From positions 1 through 32,807 of the forward strand of contig NZ_JBOHGA010000053.1 of the NCBI RefSeq assembly GCF_050699915.1: 32,807 bases of DNA. Direction: 5' to 3'. The notes under the pieces are model-generated. The model searched no databases. It was given only the letters and a program-made list of their open reading frames with translations, and was not told the DNA's origin. Of the stretch, positions 1-6,369 are shown piece after piece. The translations under genes were made by a program, and so were the position numbers. Source of the DNA: Actinophytocola sp050699915. Lineage in GTDB: Bacteria; Actinomycetota; Actinomycetes; Mycobacteriales; Pseudonocardiaceae. Each line of letters starts with the position of its first letter. Position 1 is the stretch's first letter.

Positions 1-696
1 ATGCCGAGCCGCACCGGTCCACCCACGGTGGCCGGCCGCTGGTCGCTCGTCACCGCCCGCGAACCGGACCCGACGCGCCGGGCTCACGCGCGGGCCGAGG
101 CGTTCCTGGAGCGGCACGGCGTGCTGACCCGCGGGGCCATGGACACCGAGCGGGTGAGCGGCGGCTTCTCCGGTGTCTACAAGGTGTTGCGGGCGATGGA
201 GGAGTCCGGCCAGATCATCCGCGGCTACGTCGTGGAGGGCCTCGGCGCGTCCCAGTTCGCCGCCCGCGGCGCCGTCGACCGCCTGCGCGCACTGTCCCGT
301 TCGGACGGTGAACCGCCGGGCGACGACGTCGTCTCCCGGGTGTTGGCCGCCGCCGACCCGGCCCAGCCCTACGGGGCGGCGTTACCCTGGCCCGAGCCCG
401 TCGGTGACGGAAAGCACCGCCCCGCAAGGAAAGCCGGCGCACTGGCCGTCCTGGTCGACGGCCGCCCGGTCCTCTACGTCGAACGGGGCGGCCGCTCCCT
501 GCTGTCCTTCACCGAGGAGGACCCACCACTGCGTGCGGCCGCGGAGGCCCTGTCCAGAGCGGTCCGCGAGGGCTGGCTAGGCCAGCTGGCGGTACAGCGC
601 GCCGACGGCGAGATCGCCCTGACCTCGAACCTGGCCGACATCCTCCGAGACGCCGGTTTCCGGGCCACCCCCAAGGGTTTGCGCCTACGCGCCTGA
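1..696 (+). CDS. lhr: ATP-dependent helicase Lhr, C-terminal part (5' truncated by window)
   Basis: This is the last 231 residues of the large Lhr-type superfamily 2 DNA helicase, which in Actinobacteria is about 1500 residues long and acts in DNA repair. The ATG at base 1 is internal. The peptide begins in the beta-rich C-terminal region (GRWSLV near residue 13) and continues through the typical Lhr tail, with GVLTRG near residue 40, GGFSGVYKVLRAMEESG near 54-70 and RGYVVEGLGASQFA near 74-87, ending in the ALAVLVDGRPVLYVERGG strand region near 148-165. The Walker motifs lie upstream of the window. The frame is intact to the TGA stop. Recognition rests on these family-specific C-terminal motifs. 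Confidence 0.9.
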   Translation: MPSRTGPPTVAGRWSLVTAREPDPTRRAHARAEAFLERHGVLTRGAMDTERVSGGFSGVYKVLRAMEESGQIIRGYVVEGLGASQFAARGAVDRLRALSRSDGEPPGDDVVSRVLAAADPAQPYGAALPWPEPVGDGKHRPARKAGALAVLVDGRPVLYVERGGRSLLSFTEEDPPLRAAAEALSRAVREGWLGQLAVQRADGEIALTSNLADILRDAGFRATPKGLRLRA

Positions 697-743
697 CCCG
701 GAGCCGTTGTATCCGCCGGTGTCGGGTGGAGGTCGGCGTGGTG

Positions 744-762
744 TGATCACGTCAGGTGATCA
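744..762. terminator. Perfect 7-bp stem-loop downstream of lhr
   Basis: TGATCAC (744-750) and GTGATCA (756-762) are perfect inverted arms around a 5-nt loop, 48 bp after the lhr stop codon. There is no T-tract, so this could be a weak or intrinsic-like terminator for lhr or part of the decayed insertion sequence end that follows. It is also the only strong structure between the lhr stop and the transposase remnant. Confidence 0.35.
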
Positions 763-821
763 ACGCGATCTTGTGGAGGCTGCGCACGGGTGCGCCGGGC
801 GTTGGTGGCGGTGGGTCTTGA

Positions 822-1161
822 TCAGTTGGCGTGGACGATGTTGTGGAGGTGGGCGATTCCGGATACCGCGTCGGCCAGTGTGCTTGCGGCTCGTCGGTGG
901 TCGCGGAGGATCTTTCAGCACGTCATGCGGGCCAGGGTGTGCTCGATCCGGGCTCGGATTTTTGCGGTGGGTGGCGTTGAGGTCTTCTTTCCAGTCCGGC
1001 AGTTCGGTGCGGTTGCCGGGTTGCGGGTCAGGGGTGGCGATGACCAGGCGGGTGTCGGCGTCGATCGCGACCTGCACGTTCGACGAGTATCGGTAGTTCT
1101 TCGACGGTGCCGCCAGCCGGTGATCCCGGGTTGGCACCACACCATGATCAACTACCGACGC
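822..1161 (-). pseudogene. Decayed IS5-family (DDE) transposase remnant
   Basis: Minus-strand reading frames give pieces of an IS5-type transposase: VVDHGVVPTRDHRLAAPSKN at the N side, then YRYSSNVQVAIDADTRLVIA, then LPDWKEDLNATHRK, and in a shifted frame KIRARIEHTLARM followed by KILRDHRRAA and SGIAHLHNIVHAN. Relative to intact relatives the gene lacks its N-terminal third. It has an internal deletion that joins PGNRTE to LPDWKE and so removes the MADGGYQG-type catalytic region. It carries a frameshift near THRK and a stop in place of the Trp expected in ARMxxWKILRD. It cannot encode an active enzyme. The rest of 697-1307 contains no other gene I can support. Confidence 0.8.
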
Positions 1162-1307
1162 ACCCGAACCCACACCGGGTTACGTGACATGACATCCCTT
1201 AGCCGTCCATGCCGTCGACCGGAGGCGGTGCTCGCGGGCAAGGGCCACTCCCACCTCCACCCGGCAGGCGCGGGCCATCAGCCTCGGTGGCGTGGTAGTC
1301 GAAAGCC

Positions 1308-1667
1308 CTACTCGCGGCTCTCCAGGGCGGCGAGCCGCAGCTCTAGCTGGTCGATGCGGCTGCGCAGCAACGTCACCTGCGCTTCCATGCTCACCTCGCG
1401 TTCCGCGCGGCGCTGGATCCTCGGCGACCGCGCGGCGCGTTCGACCACCGCGTCCAGCGGGACCAGGCGCTGCGGTCCGTTGGGGCCGTCGATCAGGCGC
1501 GAACGGATCTCGCCGTTGCGGTACCAGGACCGCAGCGCCGAGCGCGACACGCCTGTGTCCTGCTCGGCCTGCGCGAGCGTCACCCACGGGGTGTCCTCCA
1601 GCTGCGCGAACAGCTCCAGCTCGTCCCGCCAGCGCGCCAGGCGGTCGTCCCAGTCAGAGGCAGTCAC
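1308..1667 (-). CDS. Small helix-turn-helix regulator with C-terminal coiled coil
   Basis: 119 residues. The middle (about 27-72) has a MerR/excisionase-type DNA-binding layout: WVTLAQAEQDTGVSRSALRSW is the helix-turn-helix, and the following YRNGEIRSRLIDGPNGPQRL is the wing. The tail (about 90-117) is a heptad-rich helix with Leu at spaced positions (LLRSRIDQLELRLAALE) that probably dimerises the protein. The GTG start at 1665-1667 is supported by a TAGAGT -10 box ending 6 nt upstream, which implies a leaderless transcript. It is divergent from the Clp-N gene, and a palindrome overlaps its own -10, so autorepression and control of the neighbour are likely (inference). The exact family is not recognised beyond MerR-like HTH. 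Confidence 0.75.
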   Translation of the reverse strand: MTASDWDDRLARWRDELELFAQLEDTPWVTLAQAEQDTGVSRSALRSWYRNGEIRSRLIDGPNGPQRLVPLDAVVERAARSPRIQRRAEREVSMEAQVTLLRSRIDQLELRLAALESRE

Positions 1668-1673
1668 ACGGCC

Positions 1674-1722
1674 ACTCTATCATTGATAGTGTATTGACAG
1701 GGTTTCAGACAGCGCGCAGCAT
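1674..1722. promoter_or_regulatory. Divergent promoters with palindromic operator between HTH gene and Clp-N gene
   Basis: CTATCA-T-TGATAG at 1677-1689 is a perfect 6-bp palindrome with a 1-bp centre. It overlaps the minus-strand -10 box TAGAGT (complement of 1674-1679) of the HTH gene. On the plus strand it abuts a canonical -35, TTGACA (1694-1699). That is 17 bp from CAGCAT (1717-1722), which lies 6 nt before the ATG at 1729. TTGATAG (1683-1689) and TTGACAG (1694-1700) also form an imperfect direct repeat on one 11-bp spacing. The layout suits a site bound by the adjacent regulator. Confidence 0.65.
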
Positions 1723-1728
1723 CGAGGC

Positions 1729-2721
1729 ATGTTCGAGCGATTCACCGAGGCCGCCCGCACGGTCGTCGTCAACGCGTCGACCGAGGCGCGCGACCTCAAG
1801 CACGGCCGCATCGGGACCGAGCACGTGCTGCTGGCGTTGTTCCACTCGCAGGGCGACATCGCCGAGCAGGCGCTGGCCCAGCTGGGGATCACCGCGAAGA
1901 TGGTGCGTACCGACGTGATCTCGATCGTCGGCGTCGGCGAGGCCGCGGTGACCGGACACCTCCCGTTCAGCCGGCGCGCGAAGAAGGTGCTGGAGCTCTC
2001 CCTGCGGGAGGCGCTGCAGCTCAGCCACAACTACATCGGCACCGAGCACATCCTGCTGGCGATCGAACGGGAGGGTGACGGCGTCGCCGCCCGCGTCCTC
2101 GCCAACCACGTCGAGGACATGCGGGACATCCGGCGCACCGTGAAGGCGCTGATCGCGAACACCCAGCCCGGCGCCGCGCCGGCTCGCCCCGTCCGCACCA
2201 CCGCGGCCGAGGAGGTCGTCGCGGCTGCCGAGGCGCTCGCGGGCGGCGCGCCGATGGGCAGCCACCACCTGCTCGAGGCGCTCATCCGGGCCGAGGGCAG
2301 CATGGCCGCGACCGTGCTCGCACAACTGGGCGTGAGCCCCGACGCCATCGCCGACAAGGTCGACGAGCTCGACGCCGACGCGACCACTGACGCGACCCCG
2401 CAGGAGACCGCGGCGCGGAAGATGGAGATCCGCTTCGCGGAGGACGAGGTACACCTCGTGTTCCGCGACGAGACCACGCTCGGCCTCGCACAGACGCTCA
2501 GCGCCGTCACCGGCGGCGGCCCGATCCGCGCCACCGGCCCCGTCGCCGGCCAGTTTGTTCCACTGTGGACACAGCTGCACGAGCTGTTGCTCGACATGAC
2601 CCGCACGCTGCGACCGCCCACCGAGGACGAGGCCAAGATGACCGGCAAGGCCGCGTTGCTGGTCCGCCGGGTCATGCATGACCGCCTGCGCCGCCGCCAG
2701 CCGCCGGAGGGCGGACGGTGA
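1729..2721 (+). CDS. Free-standing Clp N-terminal-domain protein (no ATPase domain)
   Basis: 330 residues. The N terminus MFERFTEAARTVVVNA and the repeats IGTEHVLLALF (about 28-38) and YIGTEHILLAI (about 104-114) are the Clp-N repeat signature of ClpC-type chaperones. A third related segment, GSHHLLEALIRAEGSMAATVLAQLGV, lies at about 181-206. There is no Walker A or B motif and no AAA+ domain. Instead residues about 225-330 form a separate domain (MEIRFAEDEVHLVFRD, then a helical WTQLHELLLDMTRTL tail) that I do not recognise. Clp-N domains bind adaptors and substrates, so this may act as an adaptor, a decoy or a substrate-recognition factor for ClpC/ClpP (inference). It shares a promoter region with the HTH regulator and overlaps the next gene by 4 nt. 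Confidence 0.8.
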   Translation: MFERFTEAARTVVVNASTEARDLKHGRIGTEHVLLALFHSQGDIAEQALAQLGITAKMVRTDVISIVGVGEAAVTGHLPFSRRAKKVLELSLREALQLSHNYIGTEHILLAIEREGDGVAARVLANHVEDMRDIRRTVKALIANTQPGAAPARPVRTTAAEEVVAAAEALAGGAPMGSHHLLEALIRAEGSMAATVLAQLGVSPDAIADKVDELDADATTDATPQETAARKMEIRFAEDEVHLVFRDETTLGLAQTLSAVTGGGPIRATGPVAGQFVPLWTQLHELLLDMTRTLRPPTEDEAKMTGKAALLVRRVMHDRLRRRQPPEGGR

Positions 2722-3101
2722 CGACGCCCGCCGCCGCGCAGGTGCTCGACAACTGCGCGGAACCCGTCCGCCCGCTGGCTCGCGCGGTGTTCGACGAGCT
2801 GCACCGGGTCTTCCCACGGGCCGTGATCACCGCGGACGCCGACAGCATCGGCTTCGGCACCGGACCCGGGTACAAGCACCTGGTGTTCACGGTGCTGCCC
2901 GCCAGCCGCCACGTGACGATCGGCTTCGCCCGCGGCACGGAGCTGCCGGACCCGGCCGGCCTGCTGACCGGATCCGGCAAGGTGCACCGCCACGTCAAGA
3001 TCCACACCGAGGCGGACCTGCGCCGCCCCGAGCTGGCCGACCTCTTCGCCGCCGCCCTGGACCGGTTCGCCGCCTCGCCGCAGCGGGACACACCGTCCTG
3101 A
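2718..3101 (+). CDS. DUF1801-type protein
   Basis: 127 residues. The GTG start at 2718 overlaps the TGA of the Clp-N gene (GTGA), implying translational coupling. The sequence has the compact alpha/beta layout of the DUF1801/YdhG-like family: a helix ARAVFDELHRVFP, a strand pair DSIGFGTGPGYKHLVFTVLP, HVTIGFARG, and a basic KVHRHVKIHTEADL segment near the end. Its function is unknown. Being in one operon with a Clp-N protein may link it to protein quality control, but nothing in the sequence shows this. Confidence 0.7.
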   Translation: MTTPAAAQVLDNCAEPVRPLARAVFDELHRVFPRAVITADADSIGFGTGPGYKHLVFTVLPASRHVTIGFARGTELPDPAGLLTGSGKVHRHVKIHTEADLRRPELADLFAAALDRFAASPQRDTPS

Positions 3102-3125
3102 CGCGACGACCAGAACGCCAGGCGG

Positions 3126-3854
3126 TCAGCGTGGGGTGAGGACGCAGAACTCGTTGCCCTCCGGGTCGGCGAGGACCTGCCACGGGACGTCGCCCTGGCC
3201 GATGTCGGCTTGGTGGGCGCCCAGAGCGACGAGCCGGGCCGCCTCGTCGGCGACCGAGCCGTCCGGGTAGGGCGCCACGTCCAGGTGGACGCGGTTCTTC
3301 ACCTCGTGCGGGTGGGACGAGGGGATGAACTCCAGCCACGGGCCGCGGCCGTCCGGATCCCGGAGCGACGCGAAGTCCTGCCCCTGGCGGACCACCGGCC
3401 AACCCGACGCCTCGGACCAGAAGTCGGCCAGGGGCAACGGGTCGGCGGCGAACGCCACGATCGCGGCCACGGCTCCGGTCGCGGCGTACTCCGGGCGTGG
3501 GTCGAGCACGCAGAACTCGTTGCCGCCGGGATCGGCCAGCACGAACCACGGCATGTTGCGCTGGCCGATGTCGACGCGCACCGCACCCAGCTCCAGCGCA
3601 CGCTCGAGCATGGCCATCTGCTGGTCCGCGGACGCACTCGCCACGTCCAGGTGCAGCCGGTTCTGCACGGTCTTCGGCTCGGCCACCGGGACGAACACGA
3701 GGTCGAACCGCCAGCCGTCGTCGGGCGGCGCCCGCAGGTCGACCTCGTCGGGCTCCTCGTAGCTGATCCGCCAGCCGAGCAGGTCGCGCCAGAAGCGGGC
3801 CAGCGCGTGCGGATCGGCCGCGTCGACGACCACGTTGACCAGTCGGGTGGACAT
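3126..3854 (-). CDS. Tandem two-domain VOC (glyoxalase-like) protein
   Basis: 242 residues with two homologous vicinal-oxygen-chelate modules, roughly 1-118 and 125-242. Each contains the pattern ADP-x-x-LARFW or LADFW early, a central HLDVA strand (residues around 73 and 195), VDIGQRNMPWFVLADPGGNEFCVL near the end of module 1, and ADIGQGDVPWQVLADPEGNEFCVL at the end of module 2. This is the Glyoxalase_6 type. In the wider family it includes lyases, dioxygenases and drug-binding proteins, so no substrate can be assigned. It converges with the DUF1801 gene (24-bp gap). The ATG start is preceded by a -10 box 6 nt upstream. Confidence 0.85.
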   Translation of the reverse strand: MSTRLVNVVVDAADPHALARFWRDLLGWRISYEEPDEVDLRAPPDDGWRFDLVFVPVAEPKTVQNRLHLDVASASADQQMAMLERALELGAVRVDIGQRNMPWFVLADPGGNEFCVLDPRPEYAATGAVAAIVAFAADPLPLADFWSEASGWPVVRQGQDFASLRDPDGRGPWLEFIPSSHPHEVKNRVHLDVAPYPDGSVADEAARLVALGAHQADIGQGDVPWQVLADPEGNEFCVLTPR

Positions 3855-3860
3855 GATCGG

Positions 3861-3866
3861 ACGCTA
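3861..3866 (-). promoter_or_regulatory. -10 box of leaderless promoter for the VOC gene
   Basis: TAGCGT on the minus strand ends 6 nt before the ATG (3852-3854), the spacing that puts the transcription start at the start codon. No Shine-Dalgarno sequence is present. Confidence 0.5.
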
Positions 3867-3890
3867 GTCGACCGCACCGACAAAAACCGG

Positions 3891-4655
3891 TCAGTGCGTC
3901 GCGAGCCGCAGCAGGTGCCACAGCTGGTCGACCCCGGCCGGGTCCCCGTCCGCGGTGGCCGTGCCGATCGAGCGGCGGCCCCACAGCCACAGGTACATCC
4001 CGGCCGGATCGCTGAACACCGTCGCCTCGACCGGCTCGTCCGCCGACGCCGGCCACGCCGACGTGCCGCTCGCCGTGATCTGCGCGATCCACCGCCGGCG
4101 CCCGGCCGCCACGGCGACCCGACCGGTCCACGAGTTCGTCACCCCGAGCACCCCGAGCCGGTGGGTGAACCAGAGCGACAGGACCTCGTCGATGCCGTCC
4201 AACGCGATCTCATCGGAGACGCGGCCGGTGACGGTCATCGCGGCCGCCGCGTCCTGCACGTCGTAGCGGTGCACGGTGGTCTCGTGCGCGAGCCGGCGGC
4301 ACCAGAACCCGTAGGTCTGGTCGAGCGGCCACCAGGTCGGCGCACCATCGGCGGGGTCGTGTGCGGACAGCTCCGCGAGGATGTCCCGGTGCCCCGCCCG
4401 CAGGTACTCCACGAGGGTCTGGCCGGGGATCGGCGCGCGCTGCCAGCGGGTCGGCTGAGTGCCCGACCGCAGCCAGGCCACGACCATCCGGTAGACGCTG
4501 CCGACGTGCCGGACGGTCTCGCCCAGCGTCATCCCCTCGGCGTGGCGCACCGGCAGGTGCGGGTCCGCGCCCAGGGCCGACGACGCCAGCAGCTCACCCT
4601 CGACCTCCAGGACCTCGAGCAGGCGGCCATAGTCGACCAGTGCTCGTCCGGTCAT
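3891..4655 (-). CDS. Maleylpyruvate isomerase-like mycothiol-dependent (DinB-fold) enzyme
   Basis: 254 residues. The N-terminal four-helix DinB-like/MDMPI domain carries the expected metal ligands: His50 in TVRHVGSVYR, and His124-Glu125 and His129 in the HETTVHRYD motif. The C-terminal part (about 150-254) resembles the SCP2-like C-terminal domain of this family (EIALDGIDEVLSLWF, then PVEATVFSDPAGMYLWLWGR). Family members use mycothiol as thiol donor in isomerisation or detoxification. The ATG at 4655 overlaps the TGA of the upstream HEPN gene by 4 nt (ATGA), so the two are translationally coupled and would both fall under the LexA box at 5176-5191. The substrate is unknown. Confidence 0.8.
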   Translation of the reverse strand: MTGRALVDYGRLLEVLEVEGELLASSALGADPHLPVRHAEGMTLGETVRHVGSVYRMVVAWLRSGTQPTRWQRAPIPGQTLVEYLRAGHRDILAELSAHDPADGAPTWWPLDQTYGFWCRRLAHETTVHRYDVQDAAAAMTVTGRVSDEIALDGIDEVLSLWFTHRLGVLGVTNSWTGRVAVAAGRRRWIAQITASGTSAWPASADEPVEATVFSDPAGMYLWLWGRRSIGTATADGDPAGVDQLWHLLRLATH

Positions 4656-5065
4656 GACGGACCGTGGATCGCACGCGTGACGAGGCCCAGGAACTGGCCG
4701 GCCTGGCGCACGAGGTCGTCCGCGGAGCGGGGCGTGACCACTCGCGTGATGCCGGCCTGCACCGACGCACGCGTGGTCGACCAGGACGCGAAGAACGCCG
4801 CCCACTCGTGCAGCTCGGGCGCCACCGAGACGAGCAGCGTCCACACGCTCGTCGGCCGCGAGGTCCCCCGGTGCGGGCGCCCGCGCAGGGCGAGCAGGGC
4901 CGCCGCGGCACGCAACGCGGCCAGGTAGGCGAGCGCGAACCGCTCGGCGGGCTCGGGATCCAGCTCGGCTTCGGCAAGCCCTTGCTCGGCCTGGGAGAGC
5001 AGGGCGAGCGCGGGTTCCGGCACGGACAGTGGCTCGTTGTCGCGGTAGTCCAGGGTTGTGGTCAC
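4652..5065 (-). CDS. SAV_6107-type HEPN-domain protein, SOS-box associated
   Basis: 137 residues, all helical: LLSQAEQGLAEAE, then AERFALAYLAALRAAAALLALRGRP (about 41-65), then VAPELHEWAAFFASW (about 80-94) and a final helix. This matches the actinobacterial SAV_6107 family of HEPN domains. Many HEPN proteins are RNases with an RxxxxH motif, but I do not see a convincing one here, so nuclease activity should not be assumed. The GTG start is set by a GGAGG sequence (complement of 5072-5076) 6 nt upstream. The gene is first in a two-gene operon whose leader includes an 11-bp hairpin and a perfect LexA box. Damage-inducible expression is inferred. Confidence 0.75.
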   Translation of the reverse strand: MTTTLDYRDNEPLSVPEPALALLSQAEQGLAEAELDPEPAERFALAYLAALRAAAALLALRGRPHRGTSRPTSVWTLLVSVAPELHEWAAFFASWSTTRASVQAGITRVVTPRSADDLVRQAGQFLGLVTRAIHGPS

Positions 5066-5131
5066 CTGACGCCTCCTCGCGGTCCGAGTTCGTCACCGGG
5101 CGTGACGACATGCCGTGGGGAAGCCGGCGGC

Positions 5132-5170
5132 GCTCGGTGGTGAGGCGCTTCCCCCGCCCCACCACCGAGC
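5132..5170 (-). other. 11-bp stem-loop in the leader of the HEPN operon
   Basis: GCTCGGTGGTG (5132-5142) and CACCACCGAGC (5160-5170) are perfect inverted copies around a 17-nt loop. The hairpin lies between the LexA box and the HEPN start codon, so it would be in the 5' untranslated RNA if transcription starts near the box. No T-tract follows on the minus strand, so it does not look like an intrinsic terminator. Confidence 0.55.
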
Positions 5171-5175
5171 CATGT

Positions 5176-5191
5176 TCGAACGTTTGTTCGA
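5176..5191. promoter_or_regulatory. LexA (SOS) box
   Basis: TCGAAC-GTTT-GTTCGA matches the actinobacterial LexA consensus TCGAAC-N4-GTTCGA at every defined position and is flanked by further symmetry (G/C outside). It lies about 110 bp upstream of the HEPN gene (minus strand) and about 93 bp upstream of the YbaK-like gene (plus strand). Either or both could be controlled. The HEPN operon is favoured because it has no other evident promoter. Confidence 0.8.
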
Positions 5192-5283
5192 ACGATTCGA
5201 GCTTAACTCCGAGCACCGACAGACTCAACCTCGCCCGGGATTTTCGGCGGCGACACCGGCCACAGGTGTGCTCTCATGTGCGC

Positions 5284-5805
5284 ATGAGCGCTACGGACCA
5301 CCCCGCGATCAGCAAGATCTCCGCCATCCTGCGGGAGGCCGGGCTGCCGGCCGCCGCCGACGGGATCCGCGTCCTCGACGACGACGTGCGCACCGCGGCG
5401 GCCGCCGCGCAGGCAGTGGGCGTCCCGGTCGGCGCGATCGCGAACAGCCTCGTCTTCCGGGCTACGGAGGGTGACCGGACCTTCCCGCTGCTGGCCCTGA
5501 CCTCCGGCGCGCACCGGGCGTCCACCGCGCGGCTGGCGACACTGGCCGGGGCGACGTCGGTGGGCCGGGCGGACCCGGCGTTCGTGCGCGAGCACACGGG
5601 ACAGGCGATCGGCGGGGTGGCGCCGGTCGGGCACCCGCGGCCGATCACCACGCTGGTCGACGTCGCGCTGGCCGACCACGAGGTCGTGTGGGCCGCGGCG
5701 GGTCATCCGAAGGCCGTGTTCCCGACGACGTTCGCCGATCTTGTGGCGCTGACGGGGGGCGTGGCTGCGGAGGTGGCGGACGAGGAGGAGAATCCGGGAT
5801 CGTGA
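5284..5805 (+). CDS. YbaK/ProX-type aminoacyl-tRNA deacylase
   Basis: 173 residues with the YbaK/EbsC fold used by trans-editing factors that hydrolyse mischarged Cys- or Ala-tRNAPro. Visible family features are the strand-loop VGAIANSLVFRA (about 55-66), LLALTSGAHRAST with the region that holds the conserved Lys/Arg, and the glycine-rich IGGVAPVGHP loop (about 107-116), followed by TTLVDVALADHEVVWAAAGHPKAVFPTTF near the C terminus. The ATG at 5284 is chosen because homology starts just after it. An open frame extends further upstream but has no family similarity and runs through the LexA box. The GNAT gene overlaps it by 4 nt. Confidence 0.85.
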   Translation: MSATDHPAISKISAILREAGLPAAADGIRVLDDDVRTAAAAAQAVGVPVGAIANSLVFRATEGDRTFPLLALTSGAHRASTARLATLAGATSVGRADPAFVREHTGQAIGGVAPVGHPRPITTLVDVALADHEVVWAAAGHPKAVFPTTFADLVALTGGVAAEVADEEENPGS

Positions 5806-6368
5806 CCGCGGTTCCACCTCGGGTCGAGCGGTTCGTCGACCTCAGCCAAGACGAGTTGCGGGCCCGGCTACCGGAGGCACTGTCGCTGTATGTCACCGCG
5901 ATGCGCTACCCGACGGGCACCGCCGAACAGCGCGCGCCGATGTGGCTCGCGCACATGCTGCGCGTGGACTGGCGTTGCGTGGCGGCGCTCGACCAGGACG
6001 GCGCGATGGTCGGCGTCGCCTACGGCTACCGCGGCGCGGCCGGCCAGTGGTGGCACGAGCAGGTGCGGCGCGGCATCGTCGAGCGGTCGGGCCCGGAGTT
6101 CGCCGAGTCGTGGCTGGACGACTACTTCGAGCTGACCGAGGTGCACGTGCGGCCGGCGGCCCAGGGCCGCGGCACCGGCGAGAACCTGCTGCGCCGCCTG
6201 ATGGAGGACGTGGGAGCGGACAAGGTCCTGCTGTCGACACCGGAGGGCCCGTCACGGGCGTGGCGGCTCTACCACCGGATGGGCTTCGTCGACGTGCTGC
6301 GCAACTACCGGTTCACGGGCGACCCTCGGCCGTTCGGCGTGCTGGGCCGCCCGCTCCCCTTGTCGTGA
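5802..6368 (+). CDS. GNAT family N-acetyltransferase
   Basis: 188 residues. The GTG at 5802 overlaps the TGA of the YbaK-like gene, so the two are coupled. The acetyl-CoA-binding motif A is clear: strand TEVHVRPAAQGRGTGENLLRRLM (about 109-131), with the Q/RxxGxG/A pyrophosphate loop in QGRGTG. Motif B follows as SRAWRLYHRMGFVDVLRNYRF (about 148-168). An internal WWHEQVRRGIVERSG segment is unusual and probably shapes the acceptor site. The substrate is unknown. Coupling to a tRNA-editing enzyme is compatible with a translation-related role but does not prove one. It ends 1 bp from the convergent DUF885 gene. Confidence 0.85.
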   Translation: MTAVPPRVERFVDLSQDELRARLPEALSLYVTAMRYPTGTAEQRAPMWLAHMLRVDWRCVAALDQDGAMVGVAYGYRGAAGQWWHEQVRRGIVERSGPEFAESWLDDYFELTEVHVRPAAQGRGTGENLLRRLMEDVGADKVLLSTPEGPSRAWRLYHRMGFVDVLRNYRFTGDPRPFGVLGRPLPLS

Positions 6369-6369
6369 C

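Noticed and set aside
707..1173. Long open frames covering the region after lhr as real genes
   Set aside because: The plus-strand frames are antisense to recognisable transposase segments, and the minus-strand frame is a broken transposase.
4652..5065. The HEPN protein as a toxin nuclease of a HEPN-MNT toxin-antitoxin pair
   Set aside because: No convincing RxxxxH motif is seen, and the partner gene is a DinB-fold enzyme, not a nucleotidyltransferase.
3891..5228. A 445-residue protein extending the MDMPI-like gene upstream through the HEPN gene
   Set aside because: Only the last 254 residues match the family. The upstream part lies out of frame over the HEPN gene and the SOS box, and an ATGA-coupled ATG exists at 4655.
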